DNA of 64,000 nucleotides from Arthrobacter sp. M4 (GTDB taxonomy: Bacteria > Actinomycetota > Actinomycetes > Actinomycetales > Micrococcaceae). Where the stretch lies: assembly GCF_020251205.1 (NCBI RefSeq), contig NZ_JAIWYX010000002.1, positions 558,001 to 622,000 of the forward strand. Direction: 5' to 3'. Below the pieces are notes generated by a model. It worked only from the letters and a program-made list of their open reading frames with translations. It made no database searches and had not been told where the DNA came from. Positions 45,436 to 54,880 of this stretch are shown piece after piece. The position numbers were made by a program, and so were the translations under genes. Numbering within the stretch: the stretch's first letter is position 1; every line of letters starts with the position of its first letter.

Positions 45436-46665
45436 ATGGCTGACACAACTCCGGACCAGATCGCGCCGCTGCTCACTACCGAGGGGTGGGAGCTACTGGC
45501 GTCCCTGGGGCCATACAGCGAAAAAGATGCCTTCAGCCTCAACGACTCCCTGCGCAAAGCCGGGCACTCCCCGGACCTTGTGTCCGCCGTTCTTACCCAG
45601 TCCCGGCTCAGGACCCGTGCCGAGGCGAAGTTCGGTGAGTTCGCGCGGCAGATGCTGTTCACCCAGGCTGGGCTGGAACAAGCCACGCGGCTCACCGTGG
45701 CGGCACGGCACGCCGACAGGTTCGCGAGGGCCGGCGTCTCCCACGTTGCAGACCTGGGCTGCGGGCTCGGCGCCGATTCCATGGCCCTGGCCTCACTGGA
45801 CATCCGGGTCACCGCGGTGGAGAAGGATGAGACCACAGCAGCCTGTGCCACGATCAACCTGATGCCCTTTCCGCATGCCAGCGTAGTCCATTCGGACGCG
45901 ACGTCGGTCCCGCTGGACGGCGTCGACGGCGTCTGGCTGGACCCGGCCCGGCGCACCACCTCGTCCTCGGGCACCACGCGGATCTGGGACCCGGAGGAAT
46001 TCTCTCCCCCGCTGTCCTTTGTGGAGTCGCTCGCCGATTCGGGCCGCGCCGTCGGGGTCAAAATGGGACCCGGCATGCCGCACGAGTCTGTCCCCGCCAA
46101 CTGCGAAGCACAATGGGTTTCCGTTGGTGGCGACGTCACCGAAGTCACGCTGTGGTTCAACGCCGTCGCCCGCCGCGGCGTCCGGCGCGCCGCACTGGTG
46201 CTGGGCCCGCAGGGCGCCGCGGAGCTCACCAGCGGCGAGGACTTCGACGGCGGCCCGGCAGCCGCCGTCGGGCCCGTGGAAGGCTACCTGTACGAGCCGG
46301 ACGGCGCGGTGATCCGGGCGGGACTCGTGGCTGACGTGGCGGCGCAGCTCGGCGGCCATCTTGTCGACGAGCACATTGCCTACATTTGCGCCCCGCAGTT
46401 CCATGACACGGCGTTTGCCCGGGCCTACCGCGTCCTGAAGGTCATGCCGTACAACGTCCGGGTGCTGAAGGCCTGGGTGAAGGACAACGGAATCGGCATC
46501 CTGGACATCAAGAAGCGGGGCACGGCCGTGACGCCGGAGGAATTGCGCAGGCAGCTGTTGCCCGGAAGTAAAGCCACCGCCAAGGGCCGGGGGACCAAAA
46601 CGGCCACCCTGGTCCTCACGCGGATCGGTGATGACAGGGTGGCCGTTTGGGCAGAACCGGTTTAG
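45436..46665 (+). CDS. Class I SAM methyltransferase with THUMP-like domain
   Basis: A 409-residue protein with a Rossmann SAM-binding core (VADLGCGLGADSMALA near residue 105) and a post-I acidic VTAVEKDE, then a C-terminal THUMP-like domain (about 320-405, ending KGRGTKTATLVLTRI). The WLDPARR motif in the middle is a DPPF-like catalytic site for base methylation. THUMP-linked methyltransferases act on RNA, so an rRNA or tRNA target is likely, unproven. TAGGCT lies seven bases before the ATG (45423-45428). Confidence 0.85.
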   Translation: MADTTPDQIAPLLTTEGWELLASLGPYSEKDAFSLNDSLRKAGHSPDLVSAVLTQSRLRTRAEAKFGEFARQMLFTQAGLEQATRLTVAARHADRFARAGVSHVADLGCGLGADSMALASLDIRVTAVEKDETTAACATINLMPFPHASVVHSDATSVPLDGVDGVWLDPARRTTSSSGTTRIWDPEEFSPPLSFVESLADSGRAVGVKMGPGMPHESVPANCEAQWVSVGGDVTEVTLWFNAVARRGVRRAALVLGPQGAAELTSGEDFDGGPAAAVGPVEGYLYEPDGAVIRAGLVADVAAQLGGHLVDEHIAYICAPQFHDTAFARAYRVLKVMPYNVRVLKAWVKDNGIGILDIKKRGTAVTPEELRRQLLPGSKATAKGRGTKTATLVLTRIGDDRVAVWAEPV

Positions 46666-46691
46666 GAAAGCGGCCGGTTCAGTAAGGAGGA

Positions 46692-47516
46692 CTAGGCCTG
46701 CCGGGAGAACTCTGATGCCTCGCGCACCTGCTCGGCTGAAGGCCGCACACCGGTGTAGAGCACAAACTGCTCCTCGGCCTGGATCGCGATCACCTCGGCG
46801 CCCGTGATCACGGGCTTGCCGGCCGCCCTGGCTGCCTTGATGAGCGGGGTCTCGGCGGGAAGCGCGACGACGTCGAACACCATCTGCGATGCGGCGACAG
46901 TCTGGTCGTCAAAGGACTGGGCATCCTGATCCGCCCCTGACATCCCCAGCGGCGTGACATTGATGATCAGGTCCGCGGTGGCGCCGTCGACCTCGGGCCG
47001 CCAGCCAAAGCCGTAGAGGCCAGCGAGGGCCCTCCCGGACTCCTCGTTGCGGGCCACGATGGTGACCGCCGTGAACCCGGTGTCACGCAAGGCGGCAGCG
47101 ACGGCCTTCGCCATTCCGCCGGAACCACGCAGGAGCACTGAATGCGTGGTGGGCACGGAGTGGTCCTTGAGCAAACGGACAATGGCGATGTAATCCGTGT
47201 TGTAAGCGGTCAGTGTGCCGTGGTCGTTAACGATGGTGTTGACCGAATCGATGGCCTTCGCCGACGGGTCCAGTACGTCCACCAGCGGAATCACGGCTTC
47301 CTTGTAGGGCATGGAAACGGCCGCGCCACGGATTGGCAGGCCACGGATGCCGGCCACCGCCTGCTCGATATCAACCGGTGCAAACGCCTTGTAGACGAAG
47401 TTCAGGCCAAGAAGATCGTAGAGGTAGTTGTGGAAGCGCGTACCAATGTTGCTGGGCCGCGCGGCCAGGGAGATGCACAGGGACATGTCTTTGTTCAGTA
47501 TCGGCACGGTCCCCAT
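46692..47516 (-). CDS. Shikimate 5-dehydrogenase-like protein
   Basis: A 274-residue NAD(P)-dependent dehydrogenase of the AroE family. The catalytic Lys is in VSMPYKEAV and Asp in NTDYIA. The nucleotide motif reads GSGGMAKAVAAALR, with Ser-Gly-Gly-Met in place of the usual AGGA, and the substrate-binding motif is SLAARPSNIGTRFHN rather than SLSP. The changes suggest a shikimate/quinate-like dehydrogenase of another substrate, such as the YdiB or AroE-like types, rather than the housekeeping AroE. The first ATG at 47516 and one at 47486 are both possible starts. It lies between genes on other strands. Confidence 0.78.
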   Translation of the reverse strand: MGTVPILNKDMSLCISLAARPSNIGTRFHNYLYDLLGLNFVYKAFAPVDIEQAVAGIRGLPIRGAAVSMPYKEAVIPLVDVLDPSAKAIDSVNTIVNDHGTLTAYNTDYIAIVRLLKDHSVPTTHSVLLRGSGGMAKAVAAALRDTGFTAVTIVARNEESGRALAGLYGFGWRPEVDGATADLIINVTPLGMSGADQDAQSFDDQTVAASQMVFDVVALPAETPLIKAARAAGKPVITGAEVIAIQAEEQFVLYTGVRPSAEQVREASEFSRQA

Positions 47517-47589
47517 TAAACGCTTGACCGGAGCCGGCTAGCGAATGTTGCCCCAGTCGCGTGCCGCCATTGCGGCCAAACATTCTGCG

Positions 47590-49389
47590 CTACCTTTTGC
47601 AGCCGGTACCGGCGGGATAGGGTCCGACGACGGCCGGCAGCCGCCCGGGCGCCGTCGCCGCGCCCGTCAGGACCGCAAGCAAAGCATCGTATGCCCCAGG
47701 GGTACGGCCATAGAGTGCTACTTTGCTGCGCGCCGTCGACCGGGCCAGCGGCCACGGAGCGTCGAGGGAAACGGCGACGTCGCCATTCACGGGGCCGCTG
47801 CCAAATCCCGCCAGGGCCACCACCGGTCCGCTCCCGACGGCGACGCCCACACGGCGTGCGGCCGCCGCGAACCGCTCCCGGTCCGCCGTCGTGCCACCTG
47901 TCACGGTGACGCTTTCCGGGACGAGTCGGCCCGTGCAGGGACCATCCACCACAGTGATGGCCGCGGCCGACACTCCCCGCGAAACCGGCGCGGCGCTGCC
48001 GGGCGGTGCTGTGCTGCGCGGCTGCTGTACTGTGCTGCTCGGCTGCGGCGCGGCTGATGGGGAGCCAGGAGACACCGAGTGGGTCCGGGCGTGCCACAGC
48101 ATCATGGTGACAACCCGGACAGTCGCCTCATCCAGGCGCTGAACCGATAGCGACCCGTCGTCGAGGGCGGCCAGGATGGCACGGTGGGCGGCACGGACAT
48201 CCTCCGGCATCAGCAACAGGTCGGCACCGGCAGCCAGCGCCTTCGGGGCGGCGGACTCGCCGGGATACTTGCTGGTTATGGCACCCATGTTCAAAGCGTC
48301 GGTGACCACAACGCCCTGGAAGCCCAGGTTGCGCAGGGCTTTGTAACTTGCTGAAGACACCGAGGCAGGGACGCCGGGTTCCAGCGATTGCATGGCGATG
48401 TGGCCCATCATGACCATGGGTTGTCCAGCTTGGACGGCGGCCAGGAAAGGCTTCCAGTCGCGTGATCGCAGCTGAGCGGCCGTGGCGTCCTGCACAGGCA
48501 TTTCGTCATGGGAATCGACGGTCACGGATCCATGGCCCGGAAAGTGCTTGCTGGCCGGAAGCACCCCTCCATCCAACATGCCACGGCCGAACGAGGTGGA
48601 AAGCATTGCGGCGGCTTCGGGATCCCCGGAGAACGACCGGGAACCCACCGTGGGGTCGTTCGGCCCGATGGTGACATCCGCGGACGGCGCGAAGTCCACG
48701 GTGAAGCCAAGGCCCGCCAATTCGGCGCCCATGGCTTTCCCTCCCTGGGCCGCCAGATCGGCGCTGCCAGCCGCGCCGTAACTGAGCGGTGTCGGCCACT
48801 CCGTGAGCGGTGCGCCCAACCTTGCCACAACACCGCCTTCCTGGTCCACGCCCACCAGGGCGGGCCAGGAGCGGCCGTCCTCCCGCGCCGCCTTGCCAAG
48901 TTCTGCCGTGGCCCGGGCGAGGGCAGAGGTATCAACGGTACCGTCACCGGAACGCGGAACGTTGTCCCTCATCACGATGCTGCCGCCAAGGTGAAGCTCC
49001 CGGATCGCCTTGGCTTGGGCTGTGGTGTCCGTTCCCTTGTAGTAGCCCATGAGCACCTGCCCCGCCTTTTGTGCCGGGCTCATGTGAGCCACTGCCGCAC
49101 GTGCGGCGGCCAGGTCCTTGCTCCGTGGTCCCCAGCCCAATGGTTCCTCGCCCGGCGGGACGGACGCAGTGGACGGAGCTGCACTGGATTGTCCGCCACC
49201 GGAGTATGGCACGGGCGAGGCGGGGCTGCCCGAAGGACGATCGGGTTTGCTTGATGGACTGTCCTCGTCGTCCGGGGCAGCAGTGCACGCAGCGAGGACC
49301 ACGGCGATCGACAGCGCGGTGACCAGGAAAATGAGGAGGATTGAGGCATTTGCGTTCACGCCGTTGGGGCGGCCGGGAAGGGAAGCCAT
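47590..49389 (-). CDS. Glycoside hydrolase family 3 lipoprotein, NagZ-like
   Basis: A 599-residue lipoprotein beta-N-acetylglucosaminidase. A signal sequence ends with lipobox VLAAC at about residue 34, and a Ser/Pro linker follows. The GH3 domain has the NagZ signature KHFPGHGSVTVDSH and nucleophile Asp in VVVTDALNMGAI. It would cleave N-acetylglucosamine from peptidoglycan fragments outside the membrane. A C-terminal region rich in Ser, Pro and Gly follows the catalytic domain. The ATG at 49389 follows TAGCAT by seven bases. It may supply GlcNAc to the kinase at 1099-2040. Confidence 0.88.
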   Translation of the reverse strand: MASLPGRPNGVNANASILLIFLVTALSIAVVLAACTAAPDDEDSPSSKPDRPSGSPASPVPYSGGGQSSAAPSTASVPPGEEPLGWGPRSKDLAAARAAVAHMSPAQKAGQVLMGYYKGTDTTAQAKAIRELHLGGSIVMRDNVPRSGDGTVDTSALARATAELGKAAREDGRSWPALVGVDQEGGVVARLGAPLTEWPTPLSYGAAGSADLAAQGGKAMGAELAGLGFTVDFAPSADVTIGPNDPTVGSRSFSGDPEAAAMLSTSFGRGMLDGGVLPASKHFPGHGSVTVDSHDEMPVQDATAAQLRSRDWKPFLAAVQAGQPMVMMGHIAMQSLEPGVPASVSSASYKALRNLGFQGVVVTDALNMGAITSKYPGESAAPKALAAGADLLLMPEDVRAAHRAILAALDDGSLSVQRLDEATVRVVTMMLWHARTHSVSPGSPSAAPQPSSTVQQPRSTAPPGSAAPVSRGVSAAAITVVDGPCTGRLVPESVTVTGGTTADRERFAAAARRVGVAVGSGPVVALAGFGSGPVNGDVAVSLDAPWPLARSTARSKVALYGRTPGAYDALLAVLTGAATAPGRLPAVVGPYPAGTGCKR

Positions 49390-49485
49390 CAACTCGATGC
49401 TACCCCTGCCTTAGACTTGAACCATCCGCTGGCGGCCCCTGGGCGGTCGTAGCAACGGGCATTGAAGAATATCGAGGGGACCCAC

Positions 49486-50637
49486 GTGCAGATTGATTTC
49501 GCGTCATCCAGGCAGTCAACACTGGGGGTGGAGTGGGAAGTTGCCTTGGTTAATTCCCAAACCGGCGAACTAGTTTCTGCAGCCAATGAAGTCCTCTCCG
49601 GGATCAAGGCCAAGCACCCGGATTTGCAAGAGGACGAAGACCACCCGCACATCAAGCGTGAACTGCTGCTGAACACTGTGGAACTCGTCACTGGCGTGTG
49701 CGAGACCGTCAAGGAAGCCAAGGCAGACCTGCAACGGTCCCTCGATGCCGTGCGTGACGTCACTGATCCCTTGGGCATCGAGTTGTTCTGCGCGGGCAGC
49801 CACCCCTTCAGCCCGCCCCAGCTGCAGCCCGTCACGGACAAGGAACGCTACGCCAAGCTCATCGACCGCACGCAGTGGTGGGGCCGGCAGATGGTGATCT
49901 ACGGCGTCCACGTCCACGTCGGGCTGGACAACCGGAATAAGGCACTGCCGGTCCTCGACGGCCTGATCAACTATTTCCCCCATTTCCAGGCACTGTCCGC
50001 CTCCAGCCCATTTTGGGGCGGCGAGGACACCGGCTACGCCTCGCAGCGCGCCCTGATGTTCCAGCAGCTTCCCACGGCCGGACTGCCCTTCCAGTTCCGC
50101 ACGTGGGAAGAATACGAGTCTTACGTCGACGACATGTTCAAGACCGGCGTGATAGATGTCCTGTCCGAGATCCGCTGGGACATCCGGCCAGTGCCCGCCC
50201 TTGGCACTATTGAAATGCGGATCTGCGACGGACTGTCAACGCTGGAGGAAGTTGGTGCCATTGCGGCGCTCACCCAGTGCCTGGTCCACGAGTTCTCCAC
50301 CATCCTGGACAACGGCGGCAGCATCCCCACCATGCCGCCGTGGCACGTCCAGGAGAACAAGTGGCGGGCTGCCCGGTACGGCATGGATGCCATCATCATC
50401 CTTGACGCTGACAGCAACGAGTGCCTGGTCACCGAGCACCTCATGGAGACCCTGAACAGGCTGGAGCCGATCGCGGCCAAGCTAGGCTGCAGCGAGGAAC
50501 TCTCCGACGTCGAGAAGATCATCGCCCGCGGCTCCGGCTACCAGCGCCAGCGTCGCGTGGCCGCCGAGCACGGCGGCGACCTTTCCGCTGTCGTACTGGA
50601 CCTCGTCCGGCAGATGCGGCGCGGACCCGAGGCCTAA
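49486..50637 (+). CDS. Carboxylate-amine ligase, YbdK/GCS2 family
   Basis: A 383-residue enzyme of the glutamate-cysteine ligase type 2 family (YbdK). LGVEWEVALV near the N-terminus and the HVHVGLDN metal/ATP region are typical, with HEFSTILDNG later. Family members join glutamate and cysteine weakly; in mycothiol users the true job is unclear. The GTG start at 49486 has GAGGGG about six bases upstream; the frame extends back to 49462. It is convergent with tsaD. Confidence 0.87.
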   Translation: MQIDFASSRQSTLGVEWEVALVNSQTGELVSAANEVLSGIKAKHPDLQEDEDHPHIKRELLLNTVELVTGVCETVKEAKADLQRSLDAVRDVTDPLGIELFCAGSHPFSPPQLQPVTDKERYAKLIDRTQWWGRQMVIYGVHVHVGLDNRNKALPVLDGLINYFPHFQALSASSPFWGGEDTGYASQRALMFQQLPTAGLPFQFRTWEEYESYVDDMFKTGVIDVLSEIRWDIRPVPALGTIEMRICDGLSTLEEVGAIAALTQCLVHEFSTILDNGGSIPTMPPWHVQENKWRAARYGMDAIIILDADSNECLVTEHLMETLNRLEPIAAKLGCSEELSDVEKIIARGSGYQRQRRVAAEHGGDLSAVVLDLVRQMRRGPEA

Positions 50638-50657
50638 ACGGCCCGGGATGCCGGCCG

Positions 50658-51752
50658 CTAGGCGGCGCTCCCGGCAAGGGACACACTGGTGACCGGCATC
50701 GACGAGTCCGGCGCAAAAGTCACGCCGCTGGGTTCGATTCCAGCCATAATGAGTTGGGCGCCAAGGGCCGCCACCATGGCTCCGTTGTCCGTGCAGAGTG
50801 ACAGCGGTGGCACTTCCAGGGTGATGCCGGCCGCGCGGCACCTCTGCTCCGTGAGCTCCCTGAGACGCGAGTTCGCGGCCACTCCCCCGCCCAGCAGCAC
50901 GTGCTTGATGCCGTTCTCCCGGCAGGCGAGCACAGCCTTGGACGTGATGACGTCCGCCACCGCTTCCTGGAAGGCAGCTGCGATGTCGGCCACCGGGACC
51001 TCTTCACCCTGGGCCTCGAACTGCTCCACGCAACGGGCAACGGCAGTTTTGAGGCCACTGAATGACCAGTCATACCGGTGTGGGCCCGGTTCTTCCGCTG
51101 TGCCCATGTACTTGGGCTGGGTCAGGCCGCGCGGGAAGCGGATGGCCTTGGCGTTGCCGTTCTTCGCCACCTTGTCGATGGCAGGTCCGCCAGGATAGCC
51201 GAGGCCCAGGATGCGCGCCGTTTTGTCGTAGGCCTCGCCGGCGGCGTCGTCAATGGTGGACCCGAGCAGCTCGACATCGTCGACGATGCTCCGGATCCGC
51301 AGGATTTCAGTGTGGCCGCCGGAGACCAGCAGTGCGCCCAGGTCATCCTGCAGTTCGCCGTCCTGTCCCAGCAGACCGACGCCAACGTGGGCCACAAGGT
51401 GGTTGATGGCGTACAAGGGTTTTCCCGTGGCGACGGCCAGTGCCTTGGCCGCGCAGACACCCACCATGAGGGCGCCCGCAAGCCCGGGTCCGCTGGTGAC
51501 GGCAATCGCGTCGATGTCGTCGAGTTCCACACCGGCTTCGGCGAGCGCCTGCTTCATGGTTGGCACAAAAGCGTCCAAGTGGGCGCGGGACGCGATTTCA
51601 GGGATCACGCCACCGAAGCGCACGTGTTCGTCCATTGAGGATGACACCGTGTTGGCAAGCAGCGTGGTGCCCCGGACGATGCCCACGCCGGTTTCGTCGC
51701 AGGAGGACTCGATCCCCAGGACCAGCGGCTGGGAAGTGTTCACGGGAGTCAC
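50658..51752 (-). CDS. tsaD: tRNA N6-adenosine threonylcarbamoyltransferase
   Basis: TsaD transfers the threonylcarbamoyl group to A37 of ANN-decoding tRNAs (t6A). The 364-residue ASKHA-fold protein shows [14 protein letters not shown] at the N-terminus, metal His in [22 protein letters not shown], and [10 protein letters not shown] near the end. The GTG start at 51752 overlaps the rimI stop by four bases (GTGA). It is the last gene of the alr-tsaE-tsaB-rimI-tsaD operon. Confidence 0.95.
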   Translation of the reverse strand: MTPVNTSQPLVLGIESSCDETGVGIVRGTTLLANTVSSSMDEHVRFGGVIPEIASRAHLDAFVPTMKQALAEAGVELDDIDAIAVTSGPGLAGALMVGVCAAKALAVATGKPLYAINHLVAHVGVGLLGQDGELQDDLGALLVSGGHTEILRIRSIVDDVELLGSTIDDAAGEAYDKTARILGLGYPGGPAIDKVAKNGNAKAIRFPRGLTQPKYMGTAEEPGPHRYDWSFSGLKTAVARCVEQFEAQGEEVPVADIAAAFQEAVADVITSKAVLACRENGIKHVLLGGGVAANSRLRELTEQRCRAAGITLEVPPLSLCTDNGAMVAALGAQLIMAGIEPSGVTFAPDSSMPVTSVSLAGSAA

Positions 51753-52249
51753 AGGGCGGTTCCTTCGTTCCGACTTTGGTTCAGGTGAAGCTGCATGATG
51801 AGGGCGTCGGCCCCATCGCGGTAGTAGCGGCGGCGCACGTGGATCTGCTCGAAGCCGAACCTCCGGTACAGGGCCTGGGCGCGGGGATTGTCCTCGCGGA
51901 CCTCCAGGAGGACGTCTGCGGCTTGGCGCCTTCGTGCCTCCTCAACGAGCTCCGTCAGGAGCGCCGAGCCGATGCCCTTGCCTTCGAATTCAGGAATAAC
52001 GGCGATCGTCTGGACATCGGCGATCGGCTGGATGCACATGAGGCCTGCATAGGCGACTATCGCGCCTTCCACTTCGGCCACCAGGTAGCGGCGGGTGTCC
52101 ACTTGTGCCAGTTCGTCGAGGAACATCTGCGTGGGCCAGGCATCGATCGGGAAGAGCCGCTGCTCCAGGAGCTCGACGGCTTCGACGTCGGTAAGCATCA
52201 TGTCCCTGACGGTCACCCCGGCGGGCCAGGCGGGAACGTTTGGCATCAC
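51749..52249 (-). CDS. rimI: Ribosomal-protein-alanine N-acetyltransferase
   Basis: A 166-residue GNAT acetyltransferase; RimI acetylates the N-terminal Ala of S18 and similar proteins. The acetyl-CoA loop is [19 protein letters not shown], and [19 protein letters not shown] is the typical motif B region. It overlaps tsaB upstream and tsaD downstream, each by four bases, the usual actinobacterial order. Confidence 0.92.
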   Translation of the reverse strand: MMPNVPAWPAGVTVRDMMLTDVEAVELLEQRLFPIDAWPTQMFLDELAQVDTRRYLVAEVEGAIVAYAGLMCIQPIADVQTIAVIPEFEGKGIGSALLTELVEEARRRQAADVLLEVREDNPRAQALYRRFGFEQIHVRRRYYRDGADALIMQLHLNQSRNEGTAL

Positions 52250-52917
52250 AGTGCCCGCTTTCGGGGGCCGGGGACCTGGGCATCGGATTCGCGAAGATAC
52301 AGCGGCGTGGAGTCCAGAAGCGATTCTCCGGCGGATAGCCGAGCGAGCGCGAGTTGTCCCAGGGACACAGCATCCGGCTGGCGTGTGCTGAAATCCTCGT
52401 CGGCACGGAGGACCGAACTGTACAGCCCCGCGCCCGCACCGAAGGCCGGAAGGTCCGGCAGTTCGGTGGCGAAGCCGACGTGCGGGCCATCTGCTAGGCG
52501 GGGCAACTGGCCATCCGTCAACGTGTACCGTGCCCAGTAAACCTCTTTGCGCCGGGCGTCGGTTACCACCAGGAACTCGGGCGCGGCGGAGGTGGATTCA
52601 GCAACTTCCAGGGCGATGGCGTCCAGGCTCATCAGTCCGTGGAGCGGCTTTCCCCAGACAAACGCCAGCGTGCGGGCTGTGGCGATCCCGGAGCGGAGCC
52701 CCGTGAAGGGACCGGGTCCGACGCCGGTGACCACCGCGTCGATGTCAGCGCCGGTAACGCCGGCGTCGCCAAGGAGTTTCTGGATGCCCGGGGCCAGGAC
52801 CTCGGCGTGGCTGCGTGTGTCCTCGGTGGCAAACGATTCGACGACGGATTCCATGGCGTCGTCGGACAGCAAAGCGGCGCTGGCCACAGCGGAGGTGTCG
52901 ATGGCGAGGATAAGCAT
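52246..52917 (-). CDS. tsaB: t6A biosynthesis protein TsaB
   Basis: TsaB is the ASKHA-like partner that binds TsaD and TsaE for t6A formation. The 223-residue protein begins MLILAIDTSAVASAALL and has VGPGPFTGLRSGIATA, both hallmark. It starts directly after the tsaE stop and overlaps rimI by four bases. Confidence 0.95.
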   Translation of the reverse strand: MLILAIDTSAVASAALLSDDAMESVVESFATEDTRSHAEVLAPGIQKLLGDAGVTGADIDAVVTGVGPGPFTGLRSGIATARTLAFVWGKPLHGLMSLDAIALEVAESTSAAPEFLVVTDARRKEVYWARYTLTDGQLPRLADGPHVGFATELPDLPAFGAGAGLYSSVLRADEDFSTRQPDAVSLGQLALARLSAGESLLDSTPLYLRESDAQVPGPRKRAL

Positions 52918-53502
52918 TTAGGGACGGCCCTCTTGAGTGTCGGTTTCCAGCACAGGCGGTTCCGGCCAGCGGGGACCGTAGCCGCGGATGATGATGGTGC
53001 GGGGTTCGTTATCGTCGTCGGCGTCGAAGTTCAGTACACCCGCCTCGGATTCGCCGTGGCCCGGGCCGGTGATTGCGGATCCCGCGTTGCGGTGAAGTTC
53101 GATGTCCAGGAAGCTCTCCGAGAGATGCTCCACCCGGCCACGGCCCCATTCGACCACAGTCACGGACGAATCGAGCGTGTTCTCCAGGTCGATGCCGTCG
53201 ATTTCCTCGTCCGATTCCAGCCGATATGCGTCCACGTGCACCAGATCAGGACCTCCGGGCCGGGGCCCCGATGGCAGATTGGGGTGGATCCTGACCAGCA
53301 CGAACGTAGGTGAGATGATGCCGGAGCGGACGCCGAGCCCCTCGCCGAGACCCTGTGTGAACGTGGTTTTTCCGGAGCCAAGCTCTCCGGTGAGGACAAG
53401 GAGGTCTCCCGCCACCAGGTCGGAGGCCAGTGTGGCACCGAGGGCGTGGGTTTGCTCGGCCGTGCCCACCACCACTGTCTTTTCCCAGCGGGGTTCGGTC
53501 AT
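52918..53502 (-). CDS. tsaE: t6A biosynthesis ATPase TsaE
   Basis: TsaE is a small P-loop ATPase that drives the TsaBD complex. The 194-residue protein carries GELGSGKTTFTQGLGEGLG, the switch region SPTFVLVRIH and DAYRLESDEE, and LVVVEWGRGR-type residues as VTVVEWGRGRVEH. A C-terminal extension of about 50 residues (Asp-rich, then Pro/Glu) is longer than in E. coli. It overlaps alr by four bases and abuts tsaB. Confidence 0.94.
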   Translation of the reverse strand: MTEPRWEKTVVVGTAEQTHALGATLASDLVAGDLLVLTGELGSGKTTFTQGLGEGLGVRSGIISPTFVLVRIHPNLPSGPRPGGPDLVHVDAYRLESDEEIDGIDLENTLDSSVTVVEWGRGRVEHLSESFLDIELHRNAGSAITGPGHGESEAGVLNFDADDDNEPRTIIIRGYGPRWPEPPVLETDTQEGRP

Positions 53503-54731
53503 CGGGCAGCCTTCTGGGGTGCCGAACCCGTGACTGCGGCGTCCAGCGGTAGTTCGTTGACGTAGCTGCGCGGCACGCGCGGGCTGATCCGCGTGACGAT
53601 CTCATAGTTGATGGTGCCGGCCGCGCGGGCCCAATCGTCCGCCGTCGGACCGCCGTCGCTGCCGTCCCCGAACATCACGGCTTCGGCACCGATCAGGCTG
53701 CCGCCCGCGGAGCGCTCGGCGTCGGGGCCGAGGTCGATGACCATCTGGTCCATGGCAATCCGCCCGACCACAGGATAGTTGACCCCATTGACACGGACGG
53801 GGCCACCGGTTGCCACCCGGGGCACGCCGTCGGCATATCCCAATGGGATCAGGCCAAGCGTGCTGTCCGACGGCGTGTGGTAGTTCAACCCGTAGGACAC
53901 ACCCTGGCCTTCCGGGACCGTTTTGCAATTGGATAGGAGGGTGCGGACGGTCATCGCGGGACGCAGCCCCAGCTCGGCAGAGGTCTGGTCCTCGAACGGC
54001 GACAGCCCGTACAGGCCCAGGCCCACCCGGACCAGGTCGAAGTGCGTGTCTGGCCGGGACAAGGTTGCCGGGGTGTTGGCGAGGTGGCGGACCTCAAGGT
54101 CCACGCCGGCGTCGGAGGCGATGGCCAGAGCCTCGCGGAAGGCTGCCAGCTGCTGGTCGGTTTCCGGGCGGTGCGGCTCGTCGGCCACGGCGAGGTGGGA
54201 GAAGACTCCTACGACGCGCAGCAGTCCCTGGTCCTGGTAGTCCACGGCCTCGCCAACCACGCTGTCCCACTTTTCGATGGTGCAGCCGTTCCTGCCCAAC
54301 CCCGTGTCCAACTTGAGGTGGACACGGGCGGGACGCTGTTGGGCGCGGGCCGCGGCCACAACTTGCGGAAGCTCCCATCCCGAGACTCCGATGTCGATGC
54401 CGGCTGCCACGGCGGCGGCGAAGTTGCTTTCCGGCGTGTGCAGCCAGGCCAGCATGGGGGCATCGATTCCAGCGGCACGCAGCGCCAGCCCCTCGGAAAT
54501 GTGGGCGACTCCCAGCCAGCTGGCACCGGCCTGGAGCGCGGCCCTTGCCACCTGTATTGCACCGTGGCCGTATGCGTCCGCTTTGACGACGGCCATCAGC
54601 TGGGCAGGCGAAGCAACGGCCGTCAGTACACGGACGTTATGGCGGATTGCTTCCAGGTCGATCACGGCAGAGCGCTCCAGGACAGCCCCGGAGGTGCCGT
54701 CGGGCCAAGAACCGTTTGCTTGGTAAGTCAC
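53499..54731 (-). CDS. alr: Alanine racemase
   Basis: Alr makes D-alanine for peptidoglycan. The 410-residue PLP enzyme has its Schiff-base Lys at Lys50 (VVKADAYGHG), HLKLDTGLGRNG, and GVSYGLNYHTPSD with the catalytic Tyr. The long frame running to 55262 is not real: the GTG at 54731 has TAGAAT exactly seven bases upstream (complement 54739-54744), the best leaderless example in the window. It is the first gene of the operon to tsaD and overlaps tsaE by four bases. Confidence 0.95.
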   Translation of the reverse strand: MTYQANGSWPDGTSGAVLERSAVIDLEAIRHNVRVLTAVASPAQLMAVVKADAYGHGAIQVARAALQAGASWLGVAHISEGLALRAAGIDAPMLAWLHTPESNFAAAVAAGIDIGVSGWELPQVVAAARAQQRPARVHLKLDTGLGRNGCTIEKWDSVVGEAVDYQDQGLLRVVGVFSHLAVADEPHRPETDQQLAAFREALAIASDAGVDLEVRHLANTPATLSRPDTHFDLVRVGLGLYGLSPFEDQTSAELGLRPAMTVRTLLSNCKTVPEGQGVSYGLNYHTPSDSTLGLIPLGYADGVPRVATGGPVRVNGVNYPVVGRIAMDQMVIDLGPDAERSAGGSLIGAEAVMFGDGSDGGPTADDWARAAGTINYEIVTRISPRVPRSYVNELPLDAAVTGSAPQKAAR

Positions 54732-54836
54732 TATAGAGATTCTAGTGCGGAGCACGGTGGCTCCCGACGACGGCACGGCCGCGCGTGCCTGCACGCCACT
54801 GTGTTGAGGCAGCTCAGCTGCGGACAGCCGCAGGCA

Positions 54837-54880
54837 TCGGAGCCGCCAGCCTGGGGCGTCGGAGCCGCCAGCCCTAGGCG
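54837..54880. repeat. 22-bp tandem duplication at the end of the PfkB gene
   Basis: Two adjacent 22-base units starting TCGGAGCCGCCAGCC (54837-54858 and 54859-54880), then a partial third copy TCGG at 54881. The last full unit runs through the stop codon of the sugar kinase (54874-54876). A short hairpin, CTGCGG-ACAG-CCGCAG, lies just beyond at 54818-54833. Confidence 0.7.
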
